Origin: Streptomyces qinzhouensis
Lineage (GTDB): Bacteria; Actinomycetota; Actinomycetes; Streptomycetales; Streptomycetaceae
Direction of reading: 5' to 3'
DNA: 64,000 bases
NCBI RefSeq assembly: GCF_007856155.1
Contig: NZ_CP042266.1
Coordinates: 1,798,001 to 1,862,000, forward strand
Shown: piece by piece, positions 62,145 to 64,000 of the stretch
How the letters are laid out: every line of letters begins with the position of its first letter
Position numbering within the stretch: position 1 is the first letter of the stretch
The notes under the pieces: generated by a model
Seen by the model: only the letters and a program-made list of their open reading frames with translations
Told to the model about the DNA's origin: nothing
Databases searched by the model: none
Translations under genes and position numbers: made by a program

Positions 62145-63575
62145 ATGCGACGCAACAGAAGGAAACGCTCCGGCCCGGTGACCCGCGTGGTCGTCGCGGT
62201 GGCCGCCCTGGTGCTCGGCGGGGGCGGGGTGGTGCTCGTCGATGTCTACGCCTCCGCCGGCCAGGACGGACCGCGACGGCCCGGCGCCGGGCCGCCGGCG
62301 GGCACGGCGGGGGCGGCTTCGACCATCGACTGTCCCGAGGTCGCCGACGGACTGCCGCGTGAGCTGCCCCCGGCGGCCCGCCCCGCGGTGGACCGGGAGC
62401 TGGCCGCGATGGACAGCCGGATCACCGAGGCCTACCGGCAGTTCGCCGACCGCAGAGAACAGTTCGGGCAGGATCCCGAACTGGCGCGGCGCGAGCTGCT
62501 CGGGCCGCTGCTGGAACAGCGGCGGGCCGGTATCCAGCGGATCGTCACCGCGGTGAACCGGGGCGGGCTGCTCTTCGAGGGGATGCGGAATCTCGCCCCG
62601 TGCACCCTGCGCGCGGACGACGTGACCGCCGCCGACAGCCGCGGCACGGACGGGCGGCCCGGGAACGGGAACAGCAACGGGCAGGCGGGGAACGGGCCGG
62701 TGCGTTCCGACTTCGTCGACATCCGTTCCGTACGGCCCAATGCGCAGCTGCCGCCGAATCGGCGAGGCGCCTCGCGGGGCGTCTTCACCACCGACTGCGG
62801 GGTGAACGCGAACGGCCTGTTCAACTCCGACAATGTGATCGTCGCCCCGGGCGTCTCCAACGGCGCCCACCATATGCACGATTACATCGGCAACCAGGCC
62901 AACGACGCCTTCGCGAGCGACCGTGACCTCGCCGCCGGGGCCACCAGCTGCCGCAACCGCGGTGACCGCTCCTCGTACTACTGGCCGGTGCTACGGCTCC
63001 AGAACGGCAGATCCGAGGCGGACGCCGACGCGGACGGCGGCGGCCGGGACAAGAACGTCGGTGAGATCCAGACGCCGTCGCAGGTGACGCTGGCCTTCAC
63101 CGGGAATCCGACCGGCCGGGTCACGGCCATGCCCCGGCTGCTCCGGATCATCACCGGCGATGCCAAGGCCTTCGTCAACGGCCCCGCCAACGCCAATGCC
63201 TCCTGGAGCTGTACCGGCTTCGAGAACCGGCAGCTGAAGGAGAAGTATCCGCTCTGTCCCCGCGGCAGCCGGGTGGTCCGCACCTTCCGCTTCCAGAGCT
63301 GCTGGGACGGCCGGAACACCGACAGCGCCAACCACCGTACGCATGTCGCCTTCACCGACCGCGACGGGCGCTGCCCGACGGGCTTCCGGCCCATTCCGCA
63401 GTTGGTGCAGCGGATCGTCTACAGCCTTCCGCCGGGGCCCGGCTTCGCCGTCGACTCCTTCCCCGAGCAACTGCACAAGCCGGTCACCGACCACGGCGAC
63501 TTCATCAATGTGTTCGACGAAGGGCTGATGCGGCGGATGGTCGCCTGTATCAACGAAGGCCGCCGCTGCCGCTGA
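62145..63575 (+). CDS. DUF1996 domain-containing secreted protein
   Basis: A 476-residue protein. A basic N-terminus and hydrophobic segment (VTRVVVAVAALVLGGGGVVLVDVYASA) act as a signal or membrane anchor. A helical linker with DRELAAMDSRITEAYRQFADRR follows, then the DUF1996 domain from about 195: FVDIRSVRPNAQLPPNRRGAS, GVFTTDCGVN, SNGAHHMHDYIGNQ, TFRFQSCWDGRNTDSANHRTHVAF. His/Asp/Cys-rich motifs suggest an extracellular enzyme, but the family has no assigned activity. The ATG at 62145 has GAGGAG 5 nt upstream. Confidence 0.92.
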   Translation: MRRNRRKRSGPVTRVVVAVAALVLGGGGVVLVDVYASAGQDGPRRPGAGPPAGTAGAASTIDCPEVADGLPRELPPAARPAVDRELAAMDSRITEAYRQFADRREQFGQDPELARRELLGPLLEQRRAGIQRIVTAVNRGGLLFEGMRNLAPCTLRADDVTAADSRGTDGRPGNGNSNGQAGNGPVRSDFVDIRSVRPNAQLPPNRRGASRGVFTTDCGVNANGLFNSDNVIVAPGVSNGAHHMHDYIGNQANDAFASDRDLAAGATSCRNRGDRSSYYWPVLRLQNGRSEADADADGGGRDKNVGEIQTPSQVTLAFTGNPTGRVTAMPRLLRIITGDAKAFVNGPANANASWSCTGFENRQLKEKYPLCPRGSRVVRTFRFQSCWDGRNTDSANHRTHVAFTDRDGRCPTGFRPIPQLVQRIVYSLPPGPGFAVDSFPEQLHKPVTDHGDFINVFDEGLMRRMVACINEGRRCR

Positions 63576-63616
63576 GAAGTTGAGAAGTTGAGAAGTCGAG
63601 AAGGTGAGAAGTCGAG
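63574..63616. repeat. 9-bp tandem repeats (GAGAAGTTG-type) at the DUF1996 3' end
   Basis: Five near-identical units (GAGAAGTTG, GAGAAGTTG, GAGAAGTCG, GAGAAGGTG, GAGAAGTCG) start at the stop codon and run up to the terminator. Each contains GAGAAG. Confidence 0.9.
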
Positions 63617-63626
63617 CTGTTGAGCC

Positions 63627-63662
63627 GCCGGGTCCGGCCCGCCCCACGGGGCCGGACCCGGC
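63627..63662. terminator. Bidirectional terminator between convergent genes
   Basis: GCCGGGTCCGGCC pairs perfectly with GGCCGGACCCGGC (13 bp) around a 10-nt loop. Confidence 0.8.
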
Positions 63663-63671
63663 TTCCGCGCG

Positions 63672-64000
63672 TCAGCCCCGATGGCCTTCATGCCCCTCCC
63701 CCGGACTCGGCACAGCCGTCCCGGTGCCGTGGTCCGCGCCGTGCTCCAGGTCTCCGCCGAGCCGGGCGCGGAGGGCGGTGATCGTCTTCTCGCCGCCCGA
63801 GGCCACCCAGCGGCGGCCCACCAGATACGTACCGCCGTAGTCATTGGCGGCGTTGATCCACTCGCGCAGGCCGCGGTCGGTGGCGAAGGTGACCAGGACG
63901 TAGGTGCCGTCCGCGGTCGCGCACCGGCCCTGCCTCAGCTCCTGGGCACCCGCCCGGAGCTCGGGGACGCATCCGGCCCGGGCCGCGAGCTGTTCCAGCG
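63672..64000 (-). CDS. Hypothetical protein (C-terminal part, cut by window edge)
   Basis: The last 108 residues of a longer protein, readable only on the minus strand from the window edge: LEQLAARAGCVPELRAGAQEL, RCATADGTYVLVTFATDRGLREWINAAN, TYLVGRRWVASGGEKTITALRARLG and a His/Gly-rich tail ending GEGHEGHRG. The two Cys residues and compact alpha/beta pattern resemble small secreted or lipid-anchored Streptomyces proteins. The N-terminus is outside the window, so localisation cannot be judged. No function is assigned. Confidence 0.7.
   Translation of the reverse strand, partial: LEQLAARAGCVPELRAGAQELRQGRCATADGTYVLVTFATDRGLREWINAANDYGGTYLVGRRWVASGGEKTITALRARLGGDLEHGADHGTGTAVPSPGEGHEGHRG

Noticed and set aside
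1..64000. Biosynthetic gene cluster, prophage, CRISPR or integrative element
   Set aside because: No PKS/NRPS, phage structural, integrase, transposase, tRNA attachment site or CRISPR repeat was seen. The window is mostly core metabolism.

Overview
The window is GC-rich, densely coded actinobacterial chromosome and is almost certainly Streptomyces. Codons end overwhelmingly in G/C, GTG starts are common, and several genes sit 6-8 nt behind a TAnnnT -10 box with no ribosome-binding site (leaderless). From memory the gene order (pspA, cobU/cobT/cobS, pepA, lpd, E2, aceE, lipB, lipA, glnA, glnII) matches the core-chromosome region around SCO2165-SCO2210 of S. coelicolor; this was not checked by alignment.

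Layout. 1-3.3 kb: an RND exporter (cut by the window edge) behind a NarL/LiaR-type two-component pair. 3.5-6.5 kb: pspA-pspAA envelope-stress genes facing a DUF3043 membrane protein and a methyltransferase. 6.6-9.9 kb: an ABC exporter, an HtrA-like lipoprotein protease and a small protein. 10-17.3 kb: cobU (fused to a beta-lactamase-fold-like domain), cobT and cobS for assembly of the cobalamin lower loop, interleaved with DUF2156 and polytopic membrane proteins. 17.6-27 kb: pepA, then lpd (E3), the two-lipoyl-domain E2 usually called sucB, a GntR/FCD regulator and aceE (E1 of pyruvate dehydrogenase). A perfect 17-bp palindrome overlaps the probable aceE promoter. 27-36 kb: MerR, WYL and NsdA-like regulators, two NAD(P)-dependent oxidoreductases, a GNAT, a DUF4240 protein and a FAD amine-oxidase-like enzyme. 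36.6-38.5 kb: lipB and lipA, which make the lipoyl cofactor used by the E2 above. 38.9-42.1 kb: a small protein, DUF4191 and RDD membrane proteins, then glnA behind a complete GlnR box.

42-51.6 kb is the most accessory-looking part. It holds small hypothetical proteins, an alpha/beta hydrolase with a divergent MarR/SDR pair, a stand-alone hemC, an ArsC/Spx-like protein and a Gfo/Idh oxidoreductase. It ends with a translationally coupled pair in which the first protein looks like a TROVE-vWA (Ro60-like) protein and the second carries a C-terminal helix-turn-helix; this is the best candidate for a poorly described system. glnII follows behind a second GlnR-type box that overlaps the stop codon of that pair.

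52.7-64 kb: a Cys-Cys leader peptide in front of a stand-alone winged-helix regulator, a PepSY membrane protein pair, an NAD-dependent epimerase, an MMPL exporter divergent from a second histidine kinase/response regulator pair, a DUF1996 secreted protein, and the 3' end of a hypothetical gene.

The central theme is carbon/nitrogen metabolism: E1, E2 and E3 of the 2-oxoacid dehydrogenase complexes, their lipoylation enzymes, and both glutamine synthetases. Mobile-type sequence is limited to short dispersed repeats, including a 162-bp MITE-like element and repeat-rich gaps between cobU and cobT and upstream of aceE. No rRNA, tRNA, CRISPR, insertion sequence or integrase was recognised.
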